Source: Corynebacterium minutissimum (GTDB lineage Bacteria > Actinomycetota > Actinomycetes > Mycobacteriales > Mycobacteriaceae). Taken from it: a DNA stretch of 64,000 nucleotides. The notes beneath the pieces were generated by a model that was given only the letters and a program-made list of their open reading frames with translations, did no database searches and had not been told where the DNA came from. Location of the stretch: the NCBI RefSeq assembly GCF_000805675.1, contig NZ_JSEF01000016.1, positions 1-64,000 of the forward strand, read 5' to 3'. The translations under genes and the position numbers were made by a program. Of the stretch, positions 26,768 to 35,941 are shown piece by piece (positions within the stretch are counted from its first letter, which is position 1; each line of letters opens with the position of its first letter).

Positions 26768-28858
26768 CTACAGGGGATTGTACTCAGTCTGTCTAAGAAG
26801 TTCGTCGAGAACACTACGGGCTTGTTCAACGTCACCTGCCTGCGAAGCGAAGTCAAGTGGAAGACTCGACAGAGGCGAGCCCTCTACGGTGATTCCCCAC
26901 ACAGCTGCACCACTGCCGACATAGTCAGCATACTTCGAGGGAAGGAATGGGTTAAGGCTCAACGCTGTCCCCGCAGTGTTGGTGTCGTTGACGACGAGAG
27001 CGTCGAAACGAGCGGAAACGTTGAGGAATTCGAGGTACGGCATATACCCGTTGATGCAGAGGCATTCCGCTGCAGGATGATTCCACAGTTGACGACGAAC
27101 CTTTTCGGGCGCCGCGGTGAAGATATGAAGACGGAACTGGTTACGCACCGGATGGTCTTGGAGCGCGGCTAGAACGTCACCGATTCCGCGGGTGGCGTAG
27201 AAGTTGCCAAAGTAACCGATATTGATGCGATCTGCATCGAGGGCATAGTCCGCCTCCACGAGCTGATACATTTCTTTTGTCGGCTCTGCCTGGTGTCGAA
27301 TCGTCGACTTAGCGCGCACGAACTCTTGGAAGCTGGCGGGATAACGCTCCAACATGACTTGTCGCTGATTGGAATTAGTGAAGATAACTTCGTCAGCGTA
27401 CAGCAGTGTGACTAATTCAGTCAGCTCAAAGTGAGTGGTATACGAGATGTTCGGCCAATCAGATCGCGTGACCATCGTCTTAAGCTTGTGAGTGGTCACT
27501 CCCCTAGTGAGCTTTCCTGACCGAGGCTTTCCGTCTACGCCAATGCAGAGTGGATCAGAGAACTCCGCCTCCCATCGTGTCTCAGGGTGGTTGTCTTTAA
27601 AAAAAGCCGCAGCCACGTGAGAACCAGACCAAAGAGCGCGCGAATACATCGATTTATAGGGACCGTAAGCCTTCGCGCGCTTGGCGGCTTTCTTCGCAGC
27701 TTGTCGTGCATATGAACAGATAGCACCCCAGTGCGCAAAAGAAGCGACGACATCGAGCTCTTCAGCATGAACAAGGTAAGGATCGACGATGAGCTTTGTC
27801 GAATCATCGAAACCGCGCACGCGTCCCATATTTGCATAAAAGACGTCAACAAGTTCCGCATCATTCCGAATCACTTTTGCTGTCACGTTAGCCGAAGTAT
27901 CTGCGAAGGGTGGGAAACAGTAGGAGAACACTAGTCGATTCGCTTTATCGGTACGCAAACCGCCCCAGCGCAAACCAGGAACACCAATATCTACGGAAGT
28001 GTCGATGGCCCGCTGAACATCTGTCGGATGGGCGCGTAGGTAAGTCTCAATGAAACCGAATTGGGCGTCCTCAAGCTTCTGAAGGGCCTGCTGCTTGGAG
28101 TCAACCTCACGAATTTCTCGGAGCTGTGCAATGCATTCGAGGCGCTGCGTTACGTTGAAATCAAAGCTCTCGGCCTGGCGCGACACAGAATCATGTCGGA
28201 TGGTTCTCAAATACGATGAGCTACTTGGTGCTGCTGGAACGTTGAACAAGAGTCCTGATTCTTCAAGGAAGTGTGCAAAGTAGGCGACGTCCTCACCCGA
28301 ACGCAGCGATTCCTCATAGCGAAAGCGTTGGGCCAGCTCCGTGGGGAATACCTTGCAGGCGTTAAAGCCCAGTGCCCACGGCGCTCTCGCTACTGGAACG
28401 GTGGTTCCGCGAAGTGTTGATATACGCGCGTTGAGCGAATTCTCTTGAAGGGACCCATCATGCCCCTTATCGAGAATCGGCAGAAGCACACAAACACCAT
28501 TGCGGGCATGCTCTAACCCCGTCTCAAGGAATCGAGGTTGAAGGGCGTCATCGTCATCGAGAAAGGTAACGCAACGGCGACCAGCACTTGCAATACCAAG
28601 GTTGCGGGCGCGGCCGGCGCCGGGGGCTTCGGTCCGCAGTACCCGTAGATTGAGCGGCGGGAACTGATCTGCCAGATCCAGTTCTATATCTAGTGCTGCT
28701 GGCCCGTTGAAGACGACTAAGACCTCGAAGAGATCGGTGCTTAAGGTTTGATTCGAAAGCGAAGCGAGCGCCACAGTAAGGCCCGAGCTTGCAGTGTTGG
28801 TTGAATCAGCCGCATAGGAAGGAATGATGACGCTGATCCCTGGGAGATTGGTACTCAT
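26768..28858 (-). CDS. Two-domain glycosyltransferase: GT2 fused to a GT-B-like domain
   Basis: A 696-residue protein. Residues 1-270 are a GT2 (GT-A fold) domain with ISVIIPSYAAD, the APGAGRARNLGI motif and the DxD metal site in FLDDDDALQP. Residues 300-696 form a second domain with LWSGSHVAAAFFKDNHPETR, WEAEFSDPLCIG, ADEVIFTNSNQRQVML and NPFLPSKYADYVGSG. This second domain is clearly paralogous to the partial gene at the window's right end (from 62548). It probably adds two residues or initiates and extends a repeat unit. The gene overlaps the upstream small gene by four bases. Confidence 0.87.
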   Translation of the reverse strand: MSTNLPGISVIIPSYAADSTNTASSGLTVALASLSNQTLSTDLFEVLVVFNGPAALDIELDLADQFPPLNLRVLRTEAPGAGRARNLGIASAGRRCVTFLDDDDALQPRFLETGLEHARNGVCVLLPILDKGHDGSLQENSLNARISTLRGTTVPVARAPWALGFNACKVFPTELAQRFRYEESLRSGEDVAYFAHFLEESGLLFNVPAAPSSSSYLRTIRHDSVSRQAESFDFNVTQRLECIAQLREIREVDSKQQALQKLEDAQFGFIETYLRAHPTDVQRAIDTSVDIGVPGLRWGGLRTDKANRLVFSYCFPPFADTSANVTAKVIRNDAELVDVFYANMGRVRGFDDSTKLIVDPYLVHAEELDVVASFAHWGAICSYARQAAKKAAKRAKAYGPYKSMYSRALWSGSHVAAAFFKDNHPETRWEAEFSDPLCIGVDGKPRSGKLTRGVTTHKLKTMVTRSDWPNISYTTHFELTELVTLLYADEVIFTNSNQRQVMLERYPASFQEFVRAKSTIRHQAEPTKEMYQLVEADYALDADRINIGYFGNFYATRGIGDVLAALQDHPVRNQFRLHIFTAAPEKVRRQLWNHPAAECLCINGYMPYLEFLNVSARFDALVVNDTNTAGTALSLNPFLPSKYADYVGSGAAVWGITVEGSPLSSLPLDFASQAGDVEQARSVLDELLRQTEYNPL

Positions 28859-29439
28859 CGGATCTTCTCCAACATTTTGTACAGCGACACCACCACAGAA
28901 CTTGGTAGGAATTGCTTGACTGGCTTAACCAAGGTTGCTGCGCGTGAGATCACTAGTGCTCGGAGCGTTAAGACATCAGGAGCTGGCCCCTGGTCGCGCG
29001 GACCGACATTGGACAGCGAAAGAGGCGCGGAAAGTCCCCGAAGAAAATCATCGGAGGGCCGGGACGTACCAACTGATTCCTCCACTCTGAGATGAATCCA
29101 CCTTTCGGAAATATGCAATCCTGAGACGCCTAGAGCCCCACTCACTGCAACGTCACTACCAACTAGGTCACGAAGGTTGTCCGCCGCTGAACGCGGCGCC
29201 CAGTATTCGACTACTCCCCTATCCCGGATGAGCCGAGCGAGAATAGGAGTTGCTTGGGCAGCGGGAACGTCGGCAAGCACCACCGGCATATTAACCGCCT
29301 TATCCAGTTCCTCTTCACTGAAGCAAAACAACACCGTCCCATGGCTGGCGGGCAAGGGCTGGAGCTGCTCTGAAGAGCACAGGAACACTGCATAGTCGGT
29401 ATCGGCGGGCTTGTAATCATCAAGCGATCCAATTCTCAT
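28855..29439 (-). CDS. Unrecognised protein in the glycan operon
   Basis: A protein of about 194 residues beginning MRIGSLDDYKPADTDY, using the ATG at 29439; a GTG two codons upstream (29445) also has the AAGGA box in reach. Mixed alpha/beta composition: TVLFCFSEEELDKAV, PILARLIRDRGVVEYW, then a basic C-terminal helix. No known motif. Four-base overlaps and tight spacing on both sides place it within the operon, between a GT4 and the GT2 fusion. It may be an accessory or stabilising subunit of one of these (inference). Confidence 0.6.
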   Translation of the reverse strand: MRIGSLDDYKPADTDYAVFLCSSEQLQPLPASHGTVLFCFSEEELDKAVNMPVVLADVPAAQATPILARLIRDRGVVEYWAPRSAADNLRDLVGSDVAVSGALGVSGLHISERWIHLRVEESVGTSRPSDDFLRGLSAPLSLSNVGPRDQGPAPDVLTLRALVISRAATLVKPVKQFLPSSVVVSLYKMLEKIR

Positions 29440-29460
29440 CGGCACGTTGTCCTTGCCCAG

Positions 29461-30768
29461 CTAGTTCTTTTCCGAAATGACGCTCGTTACGATCTCCCGA
29501 ATGACGTGCGGAACGGCTTCATCGCGTTGTTTGGCAACCCATTCACGTCCACCCGTGGATACGTGAAGCTTCGAGCGGTCCTCCATGAGGCTTATCCACA
29601 TGTTTGCCAGAGCTTCTGGATCATCAGGTTTCACAACATGCCCGGCCTCAAGTTTCTCAACCAATGCGGCTGCCTCTCCTTGCACTACACCACTAATGTG
29701 GAGGCCAACCGACATCAACTCATAGGTCTTTGAAGGCACCGTGCGTGTTAGAGGCTCCCATGAAGTGAGATGGACCAAGGCTGTGTCTGCCCAGTCATAA
29801 AACTCTTCTAGTCCCTCTGCAGGATAGCGGTGCTCAATGGTGGCGTCAGCCCCTGTTTTTTGAATCAAGTCCCTAACAGCAAGCCACGCAGCGCCGTCGC
29901 CGACGATGCGTAATCGCACCTTATAACCGCGATCCTGAGCAATTTTTACCGCTCTGACTGCATTATCGATGCGTTGTGCACGCCCCACCGTGCCGGCGTA
30001 GAGGACGTGCAGCTCATCTCGGTCTATTCTGCTCATATCCGCAGCGACATACTTGGTTTTTGCCGGAAATACATTACGGACGGTGCGGATAACGCGCCTA
30101 CGACCGTCCCGCTTCGCAGGCAATGTGGCACCCAAGTGCGTTGCTAGGTCCTTGGAGGTCGTGATAATTCCATTGGCATGGATCAACGCGCGCATCATGG
30201 CCTTCTCAGTAAGAGCCGTCAAAACTTGGAAAGGGCCTTTGCTCAAAACCACCTCACGAATCGAGCGTCTGCCCGTTCCGGAGTTCCAGTCATCTTTCTC
30301 ACGCAGAAGCTCCGGCCATGCATCGCGAAGATCCACGATATAGGGAACGCCGAGATGCCGTGCGACCAGCATGGTGACCACAGATGTTGGGAGAGCAGGG
30401 ACGGTGCCGATAATCAGATCGGGAGAGATTTCCTGAACTTGCTTCCAGTGCGTCACTTGCATTGCCAACATCGAAGCTGCGACTGAGGCTTGGTTTAATA
30501 TTCGACGCGTCAGGGTAGAACCAGCAGGGAAGAATCCCGAGCGCAAGATCTTCTCACCAGAATTTCCTTGCTCAGCTCTGCGGCAGCCAAAGATGGCGTC
30601 TTTAGACAGCCACTGCCTCAAACGGATTTGACGTTGGTAGTGAGGTGGAGGCGCAATCACAGCCACCTCATGCCCAGCCTCGACGAGAATCTTTGTCAGC
30701 CACGACCATCGGCGTTGCGGCACGCCGTTCTCTGGGGCCCAATACTGGGAGAGGACTAGAATCCGCAT
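29461..30768 (-). CDS. GT4-family glycosyltransferase (WbuB-like)
   Basis: A 435-residue protein from the ATG at 30768, which gives the canonical N-terminus MRILVLSQYWAPENG; a TTG-started extension to 30846 would overlap the dehydrogenase. It has an N-terminal Rossmann half with GHEVAVIAPPPHY and a C-terminal donor half with VLYAGTVGRAQRIDNAV, VRLRIVGDGAAW and the usual EPLTRTVPSKTYELMSVG (EX7E-like) region. The family uses UDP- or GDP-sugars and retains the anomeric configuration; the closest type is WbuB-like UDP-N-acetyl-hexosamine transferases. It follows the nucleotide-sugar dehydrogenase in one transcription unit. Confidence 0.87.
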   Translation of the reverse strand: MRILVLSQYWAPENGVPQRRWSWLTKILVEAGHEVAVIAPPPHYQRQIRLRQWLSKDAIFGCRRAEQGNSGEKILRSGFFPAGSTLTRRILNQASVAASMLAMQVTHWKQVQEISPDLIIGTVPALPTSVVTMLVARHLGVPYIVDLRDAWPELLREKDDWNSGTGRRSIREVVLSKGPFQVLTALTEKAMMRALIHANGIITTSKDLATHLGATLPAKRDGRRRVIRTVRNVFPAKTKYVAADMSRIDRDELHVLYAGTVGRAQRIDNAVRAVKIAQDRGYKVRLRIVGDGAAWLAVRDLIQKTGADATIEHRYPAEGLEEFYDWADTALVHLTSWEPLTRTVPSKTYELMSVGLHISGVVQGEAAALVEKLEAGHVVKPDDPEALANMWISLMEDRSKLHVSTGGREWVAKQRDEAVPHVIREIVTSVISEKN

Positions 30769-30836
30769 CCTACGCCGTTCTTCCGAAGTCTCGACATCCT
30801 GCGCGGGCCTACAGTTAGACCGCACAAGATGTTTCT

Positions 30837-32102
30837 TTAACGCCAAATACCCTTGGTATCAATAACGGTCTTGCCTTCCAGCACAGACTGATCGAGATTG
30901 ACAAACTCCTTGTGGTTAACGAGGAGGAGAACTACGTCAGCAGCTGCAATAGCTTCCTTCGTGTCCTGCTTTGTCAAGTTGGAAATGTTCGAAAGAACAG
31001 CAGGGAGCTCATCGACATTCGGCTCAACGACCCGAATATCGAGCTCTGGGTTATCCACACCGAGGCGCTTCACGATTTCCAGCGAAGGCGATTCACGCAG
31101 ATCATCGATGTCGTTCTTAAAAGCAATACCAAGAGCTGTTACAACCGGCTTCTCATTGCCCTCAAGAGCCTTGACTACTTGCTCAATAACCCACTCCGGC
31201 TTGCCATCGTTGACATCACGTGCCAGCTTAATGAGCTTGGCTTCCTCTGGCGCCGCCGACACAATGAACCACGGGTCAACCGCGATGCAGTGACCACCAA
31301 CGCCTGGCCCCGGCTGCAGGATGTTCACGCGTGGGTGGTGATTAGCCAGCTCGATGAGCTCCCAGACATCAATCCCCAGACGGTCGCAGATCAGGGATAG
31401 CTCATTAGCGAACGCAATGTTGACGTCACGGAAGGAGTTCTCCGTAAGCTTTGCCATCTCTGCGGTCGTGGCGTTGGTCATAAGAAGCTCTGCTGTACAG
31501 AACGTTGCGTACAGGTCACGCGCAAGCTCAGTGCCCTTGGGGGTCAAACCACCGATAACACGGTCATTGTTTTCCATTTCTTCCATGATCTGGCCGGGAA
31601 GAACTCGCTCTGGGCAGTGAGCTACGAAGATGGCGTTGTCATCTTCATCGTCAAGGGATAGATCCGGGCGAAGCTCAATGAGGTGATTCGCCATATCCTC
31701 AGTAGTACCCGGAGGGGAAGTCGACTCCAGAACGACAAGCGCGCCAGGGCGAAGGTGCGGTGCAAGCGCCTCAGAAGCCGCACGAATGTACTTGGTATCT
31801 ACCTCGTGATTGTCCTGGAAAGGTGTTGGCACGCAAACAATGTAAGCGTCAGCTTCGACCTGCTCAGCTTGTGCGACGAGGTTTCCTTCCTCCACCACCT
31901 TGGCCAGAAGCTCTTCGAACCCCGGCTCAAAGAAGGGCACTTTGCCTTCATTAATAAGCTTGACGAAACGCTCATTTACGTCAACACCGACGACTTTGAC
32001 ACCCTTTGAGGCGATAAAAGCTGCCGTAGGCAGACCGATATATCCGAGGCCTACAACGCAAACTTTGTCAAAGCTATTGGCAGCATTTTCCTGAGGCGTC
32101 AT
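30837..32102 (-). CDS. wecC: UDP-N-acetyl-D-mannosaminuronate dehydrogenase-type enzyme
   Basis: A 421-residue UDP-glucose/GDP-mannose dehydrogenase family member. The N-terminal NAD site is VCVVGLGYIGLPTAAF, with central KLTENSFRDVNIAFANEL and the catalytic Cys in GPGVGGHCIAVDPWF (about residue 270), which matches the WecC/UDP-ManNAc dehydrogenase form better than the Ugd form. The C-terminal domain carries GIAFKNDIDDLRESPS. It oxidises the C6 hydroxyl of a UDP-N-acetyl-hexosamine to a uronate with two NAD. It heads the minus-strand operon (GAAAGG ribosome-binding site). Together with the heparinase-like lyase it implies that the glycan contains an uronic acid. Confidence 0.87.
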   Translation of the reverse strand: MTPQENAANSFDKVCVVGLGYIGLPTAAFIASKGVKVVGVDVNERFVKLINEGKVPFFEPGFEELLAKVVEEGNLVAQAEQVEADAYIVCVPTPFQDNHEVDTKYIRAASEALAPHLRPGALVVLESTSPPGTTEDMANHLIELRPDLSLDDEDDNAIFVAHCPERVLPGQIMEEMENNDRVIGGLTPKGTELARDLYATFCTAELLMTNATTAEMAKLTENSFRDVNIAFANELSLICDRLGIDVWELIELANHHPRVNILQPGPGVGGHCIAVDPWFIVSAAPEEAKLIKLARDVNDGKPEWVIEQVVKALEGNEKPVVTALGIAFKNDIDDLRESPSLEIVKRLGVDNPELDIRVVEPNVDELPAVLSNISNLTKQDTKEAIAAADVVLLLVNHKEFVNLDQSVLEGKTVIDTKGIWR

Positions 32103-32291
32103 TCTTTACCTTTCTCGCTACTGTGCTCAGTCAACGGTAGCACGCGATTACATTGAGCAGACACGACAGTCTCACTAATAGAAAAATCGAGGACAAGTTT
32201 AGGCTTCCCTCCGATTAGTTTCCATGGATGGGGCTATGCCCGCTGCCCGCAAAATGCCTCATGGTGCCTCGGCACGATAAGCTGACAAACT

Positions 32292-33179
32292 ATGGCTCTG
32301 AGGAGAAACTACGCACGCTACGGCGCTTCAACTACTTTTTTCGATTCTGTCGAGGAATTTCTCAGCTCACCCGTGCCCGATAGCTCTTCTGAGGAAGCCG
32401 AGACCATTTCGATTCGCTACGGCACTGCATTCATGGACGTGCTCATTGAGGATCGTGGTGCCGATGTCACTATCGTGCTGTTTCACGCAGCCATCGACCC
32501 GACCAAGACTACTCTCCCAGTCTTCATAGGGAGGCAGATGGTTGAAGGCATTGATGCGAACGTGGTGTACATTTCCGACCCATCGCTCGACCAGGGCGCA
32601 AGCATTGGGTGGTTCACAGGTGATGAGTCACGCCCATTTCAGGAGGACCTTACTTCCTGCCTAACACATATTTTCGCTAGCTTCTATCCCGGTGCACCTG
32701 CTGGGGTGCTAGGCAAGAAGGCAATCTTCTTCGGCGCATCAGCCGGCGGCTTTGCCGCGCTGTATTTTTCACACCGCTTTCCCGGTTCATTAGCCGTGGT
32801 GTCAAACCCCCAAACTCATATCGGGCGCTACCATGAGCCGCAGGTAAAGGCATACCGCAAGAAGTGCTGGAGCAGCCGGAAGCTTTCCGAGACCACCATG
32901 ACCTTTGACTTGGTTACTGAATACGGCAAGGGTTTCGATAATTGCGTGGCTTACCTTCAAAACAAGGATGATGAGCTGCACTACACCCAGCATTACCTTC
33001 CATGGTCCCAGGCAGTGGCTGAGCGCCCACAGCAGTGGAGGCTTCTCCTCGGGGATTGGGGCGAAGGCCATGCCCCTGCCCCACAATTGCTTCTCACCGG
33101 AATTCTCGGCTACGCAGCATCACTCGCTGGCGATTGGGAGCGACTCTTCGAGGATGAGGTGTTTGCCAGCTCAGATTAG
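32292..33179 (+). CDS. Alpha/beta-hydrolase-like protein of glycan loci
   Basis: A 295-residue protein. A nucleophile-elbow motif, FFGASAGGFAALYFSHRFPG (GxSxGG, about residues 150-170), and the surrounding strands fit an alpha/beta-hydrolase fold; downstream are LAVVSNPQTHIGRY and a C-terminal His in WGEGHAPAP. Similar proteins occur in capsule and Asp2-type accessory secretion loci, where they may acetylate or de-esterify glycans; the exact activity is not readable. The ATG is preceded by TAAGCT seven bases upstream and has no ribosome-binding site, suggesting a leaderless transcript, which is frequent in corynebacteria. It is divergent from the operon. Confidence 0.7.
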   Translation: MALRRNYARYGASTTFFDSVEEFLSSPVPDSSSEEAETISIRYGTAFMDVLIEDRGADVTIVLFHAAIDPTKTTLPVFIGRQMVEGIDANVVYISDPSLDQGASIGWFTGDESRPFQEDLTSCLTHIFASFYPGAPAGVLGKKAIFFGASAGGFAALYFSHRFPGSLAVVSNPQTHIGRYHEPQVKAYRKKCWSSRKLSETTMTFDLVTEYGKGFDNCVAYLQNKDDELHYTQHYLPWSQAVAERPQQWRLLLGDWGEGHAPAPQLLLTGILGYAASLAGDWERLFEDEVFASSD

Positions 33180-33188
33180 GGCCGCCCC

Positions 33189-34589
33189 CTAGTTGCGTAG
33201 CTTCTTGTTCAGCTGGTCCAAGCGCACGATGACTTTATTGGCACGGTCTTCCCCAAGAACGCTGCGCACGTTAGACACGATGCTCGTCCGATTCTGATAA
33301 ACGCTATCGATGGCTTGGTCAACTAGGCCACGTACGCCTTGGCTTCGCGCCGAATTCCAGCTCTCCTGACTGACGAAGCGCGCGTTCCCGCCACGCTGCT
33401 GTAAGACGATCTTTGCGACCCGAACCCCCTCGGCCCGCTCGCTTTGCGCCAGAATTCGGAAGCCTCGAAGGATGTAGCCGTGCTCCAAATGAAGGCTCAC
33501 CAAGGTCCGAAAGGTTCCGCTCTCCGTGGGAACGTAGGCGAAATGCCCGATGCTTGGGTTATTGGAGGCAGCAAACCCCTCGACTGACTTGTAGGAGGGA
33601 ACGCGTCGCCCACGGGAATCTTCGATCCACAGGCTCACAAGGAGCTCATTATCGAGCTCATCATCCGACTCGCCGTGGATGACGAAGCTGACATCCCCGC
33701 TGGCAGGCTGAAGAAGGTAGTGCTGGCCGCTGCCAACGGTGCCATCAATACTTAGCGATTTGCTCGTGCTCTGCATCTGCTTGGCAACCGAGGGAAAGGC
33801 CGACTCAAGGGCAGCTACATCTGTAAACGGAGGGAAAGCCGCCATGTTCTCCATCAGGCGCGCCATAACCACGCCTGGCTCATGGCGCATGGCATTGTCT
33901 TGCCCTGCGTGGATAGCGCGTAAGTAACCTACCTGGGAGGCGTCCAGAACCACGGGCGCATAGCGGTCTGATTTGTCGTGCGGCCCACTCTGAGGCTCCT
34001 CGACGGTGCCGTTTTCCTTCACCGAGCAGATAGACATCAAGCCCATCGAATTCATCGGCGTGTGAGCCTCGCGCAGGTGAAAGAACTGACCATCCGCGTA
34101 AACCGCCTCAATGCCGAGTGGCATGCTGACTAGCATGCCTTCAAACTCCGGCTTGATATAGGGCGCAGTGGTTTGGAAATAGTGCGCGGACAAGACGTCA
34201 TCGTCGTCTAGACGGTAGCGGCCGAACGTGCCCTTAACCCCAGCAGCTTGGACGCAGCGGCGCACCGCTGTCCATCCGCTATCACCATCAGGAAGCTCAT
34301 CGAGGTGCAAGACATCGAATTTGTCCGAGGCCTCCTGCAACTGCTCCTTGAACTTCTCCGGCAAGGACTCAGAGAAGGAGACAACGTGCTTAACGTCGAA
34401 ACCTTCGGCGGCCTTCGCTAGTGTTGGCACGGTGTGGTTGAGGAAAATGTCCGTGCGCAACGACAAGCGTGCATCGTCGTAGAGGTAGTCGCGGTACTCG
34501 TCTTCCGAGAACCCAGTCTGCTCGTTACTCGCACGCCATGACGCCGAATCGGGAACGAAGAGACTAAAGCGAGTGTGTCCAACGAACAT
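33189..34589 (-). CDS. Putative rhamnosyltransferase-type glycosyltransferase
   Basis: A 466-residue protein. Residues 1-260 resemble the putative rhamnosyltransferase family (PF11316): an N-terminal VGHTRFSLFVPDSASWR, LHLDELPDG and the metal-binding FGRYRLDDDDVLSAHYF. The C-terminal 200 residues look beta-rich (VSFVIHGESDDEL, FAYVPTESGTFRTLVSL) and end in a short basic helix, possibly a binding module. It converges with the alpha/beta-hydrolase-like gene and lies just left of the tRNA-Asn gene. It probably contributes to the same surface glycan. Confidence 0.78.
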   Translation of the reverse strand: MFVGHTRFSLFVPDSASWRASNEQTGFSEDEYRDYLYDDARLSLRTDIFLNHTVPTLAKAAEGFDVKHVVSFSESLPEKFKEQLQEASDKFDVLHLDELPDGDSGWTAVRRCVQAAGVKGTFGRYRLDDDDVLSAHYFQTTAPYIKPEFEGMLVSMPLGIEAVYADGQFFHLREAHTPMNSMGLMSICSVKENGTVEEPQSGPHDKSDRYAPVVLDASQVGYLRAIHAGQDNAMRHEPGVVMARLMENMAAFPPFTDVAALESAFPSVAKQMQSTSKSLSIDGTVGSGQHYLLQPASGDVSFVIHGESDDELDNELLVSLWIEDSRGRRVPSYKSVEGFAASNNPSIGHFAYVPTESGTFRTLVSLHLEHGYILRGFRILAQSERAEGVRVAKIVLQQRGGNARFVSQESWNSARSQGVRGLVDQAIDSVYQNRTSIVSNVRSVLGEDRANKVIVRLDQLNKKLRN

Positions 34590-34786
34590 GAAGAAACCTC
34601 TACCTCTTCCCTACGGGTGTTACCTAATGACAGTCTAGCTTTGCTTGAAAACAGGACTGAAAAGCGCCACACGAAGTACATCCAAAATGGGCATTGTGCG
34701 GGCGATTTGTAATCTTTAGAGAAGACCTTATATAGTTACTTCTCGTTGCACAGGGCAAGGCCACTTGCTCGGCAGCATACGCATAA

Positions 34787-34859
34787 TCCTCCATAGCTCA
34801 GTTGGCAGAGCATTCGACTGTTAATCGAAGGGTCACTGGTTCGAGCCCAGTTGGAGGAG
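34787..34859 (+). tRNA. tRNA-Asn (GTT)
   Basis: A complete 73-base cloverleaf. The acceptor stem TCCTCCA/TGGAGGA has discriminator G at 34859. The anticodon stem TTCGA/TCGAA holds loop CTGTTAA with anticodon GTT, and the T-arm contains GGTTCGAGCCC. CCA is not encoded. Its 3' end is the attachment site of the genomic island to the right. Confidence 0.97.
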
Positions 34860-34862
34860 CAA
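34836..34862 (+). repeat. attL of the tRNA-Asn genomic island
   Basis: The 27 bases CTGGTTCGAGCCC...GGAGCAA (T-arm to just past the tRNA end) recur identically in direct orientation at 61264-61290. With the integrase adjacent to the far copy, this is the left attachment site; it leaves the tRNA intact. Confidence 0.92.
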
Positions 34863-34865
34863 CAC

Positions 34866-34891
34866 AAACCCACTGGTAACGGTGGGTTTTT
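34866..34891 (+). terminator. Rho-independent terminator after tRNA-Asn (island-supplied)
   Basis: An 8-bp stem AAACCCAC/GTGGGTTT (34866-34873 with 34882-34889) followed by T residues, immediately after the tRNA. It lies inside the island and replaces the native terminator, which now sits at 61294-61317. Confidence 0.75.
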
Positions 34892-35202
34892 ACTTGTTCC
34901 GAGTGTCATCGTTGTATTGCGTGCTACAAACGTGCTACTTGATGGTTCGGAGGTTGATTCTCACCGTTCACCATTGACATTGATCGGCACTGTCGGTACA
35001 CTGGTGGCATACGAAAATTCGCCCAAGACTTCAACAGGGGTAATCGGCTTGCAGACGTTAACAGCGTGATGTTGTCGCGTTGGTGATTAACTGGCCGTCT
35101 GGGTCTCTACTGTCAGAACAGTAAGCCTTGTGCCGCTAGACGCTGAGATGCGTGGTGCGTGGTGAGGCCTCGAAGGATAACTAACTTCTTCGAGGTTTTC
35201 GC
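34892..35202. other. Left non-coding end of the island
   Basis: About 310 bases with arm-type repeats and, at 35168-35199, a hairpin CCTCGAAG/CTTCGAGG followed by TTTT directly before the excisionase-like gene. The hairpin could terminate or attenuate read-through. No gene was seen. Confidence 0.5.
34919..34938 (+). repeat. Arm-type direct repeats near attL
   Basis: Two copies of GTGCTAC, 11 bases apart (34921 and 34932). A similar pair with the same 11-base period lies near attR (61153 and 61164). They probably bind the integrase N-terminal arm domain. Confidence 0.5.
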
Positions 35203-35433
35203 ATGTCCGAAATCGTTTTGGATAGGAACGATCTCCTGCGCACGTATACCGCAGGTGAGTTCTGTGAACGTGCTGGTGTGTCCCGTCGCACACTCGATAG
35301 GATGCTCTCACGTGGTGAGCTGCAGGCTGTCCCTGGCTCGCGCGGCAATGGTAAAACGCTGCGTATTTCCGCCCTTGAGCTAGCACGGGTAATTTACGGC
35401 GACTCCGTCTCCGTGGCGGGTGATGCCCAATGA
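35203..35433 (+). CDS. Small HTH protein, excisionase-like
   Basis: A 76-residue protein with a MerR-like winged-helix (HTH_17/excisionase) domain: YTAGEFCERAGVSRRTLDRMLSRG (about residues 15-37), then RISALELARVIYG. Location just inside attL and size fit a recombination directionality factor (Xis) or small regulator of the island. Its start follows a terminator-like hairpin by three bases, so expression may be controlled by attenuation or come from outside promoters. There is no internal anomaly. Confidence 0.7.
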   Translation: MSEIVLDRNDLLRTYTAGEFCERAGVSRRTLDRMLSRGELQAVPGSRGNGKTLRISALELARVIYGDSVSVAGDAQ

Positions 35434-35514
35434 GCATGGGAACAGCCCCCCGCTGGTAGTTGCAACGAGGACTGGAACATCGCAGTTCAACCCTCCAGTC
35501 TATCTGATGGTGTC

Positions 35515-35941
35515 TTGCAGCGGTATCAGCAGATTGAAAACGATGCGCTCGGCTGGTCTGTAACGTTGGTCGATTTCGCGTCAGATCAACGCGGGGATTT
35601 GACCGATCTGGCCGCCGTTTTGCACCGTGTTGATGCTTGGCGCGAGGGTGAAAGTGACGCGAATCTCGTCATCACTCAAATGAGTGATGACGTAGGGTAT
35701 TCGAACATTGACCGCAAACCCGCAGGTCAAACCGTTCGAACAGAATCCGGTCAATATACCCTATGGGCGGGCAGATTAACTGACCGGACGTGTCCGGGCA
35801 GTCAATCTGGAACCGGCTCTGCTGGCGCTGCTGATTCCGCGACTGTCGAGTTCGGTGATCTGCCTAGCGTTCGCGCGATGGCTGGCGATGAGGTGCGCCT
35901 CGATCTTGGCTTTGATACTGAGTTTAAGAGTTACGACGATG
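35515..35941 (+). pseudogene. N-terminal fragment of an exonuclease-like protein, cut by IS6 copy 1
   Basis: An open frame of about 140 codons from a possible TTG at 35515, disrupted at 35942 by the IS6 left end; the frame runs 18 codons into the IS before stopping. The last native residues, VRLDLGFDTEFKSYDD, contain an FDTEF motif like the first acidic motif of DEDD 3'-5' exonuclease or DNA polymerase domains, which some actinobacterial mobile elements encode after an excisionase-like gene. It is probably an island backbone gene lost to the insertion. The assignment rests on this short motif and is tentative. Confidence 0.45.

Noticed and set aside
30769..30846. TTG-started N-terminal extension of the GT4 gene
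   Set aside because: It overlaps the dehydrogenase gene and adds 26 residues before the canonical MRILVLSQYW start, so the ATG at 30768 is preferred.
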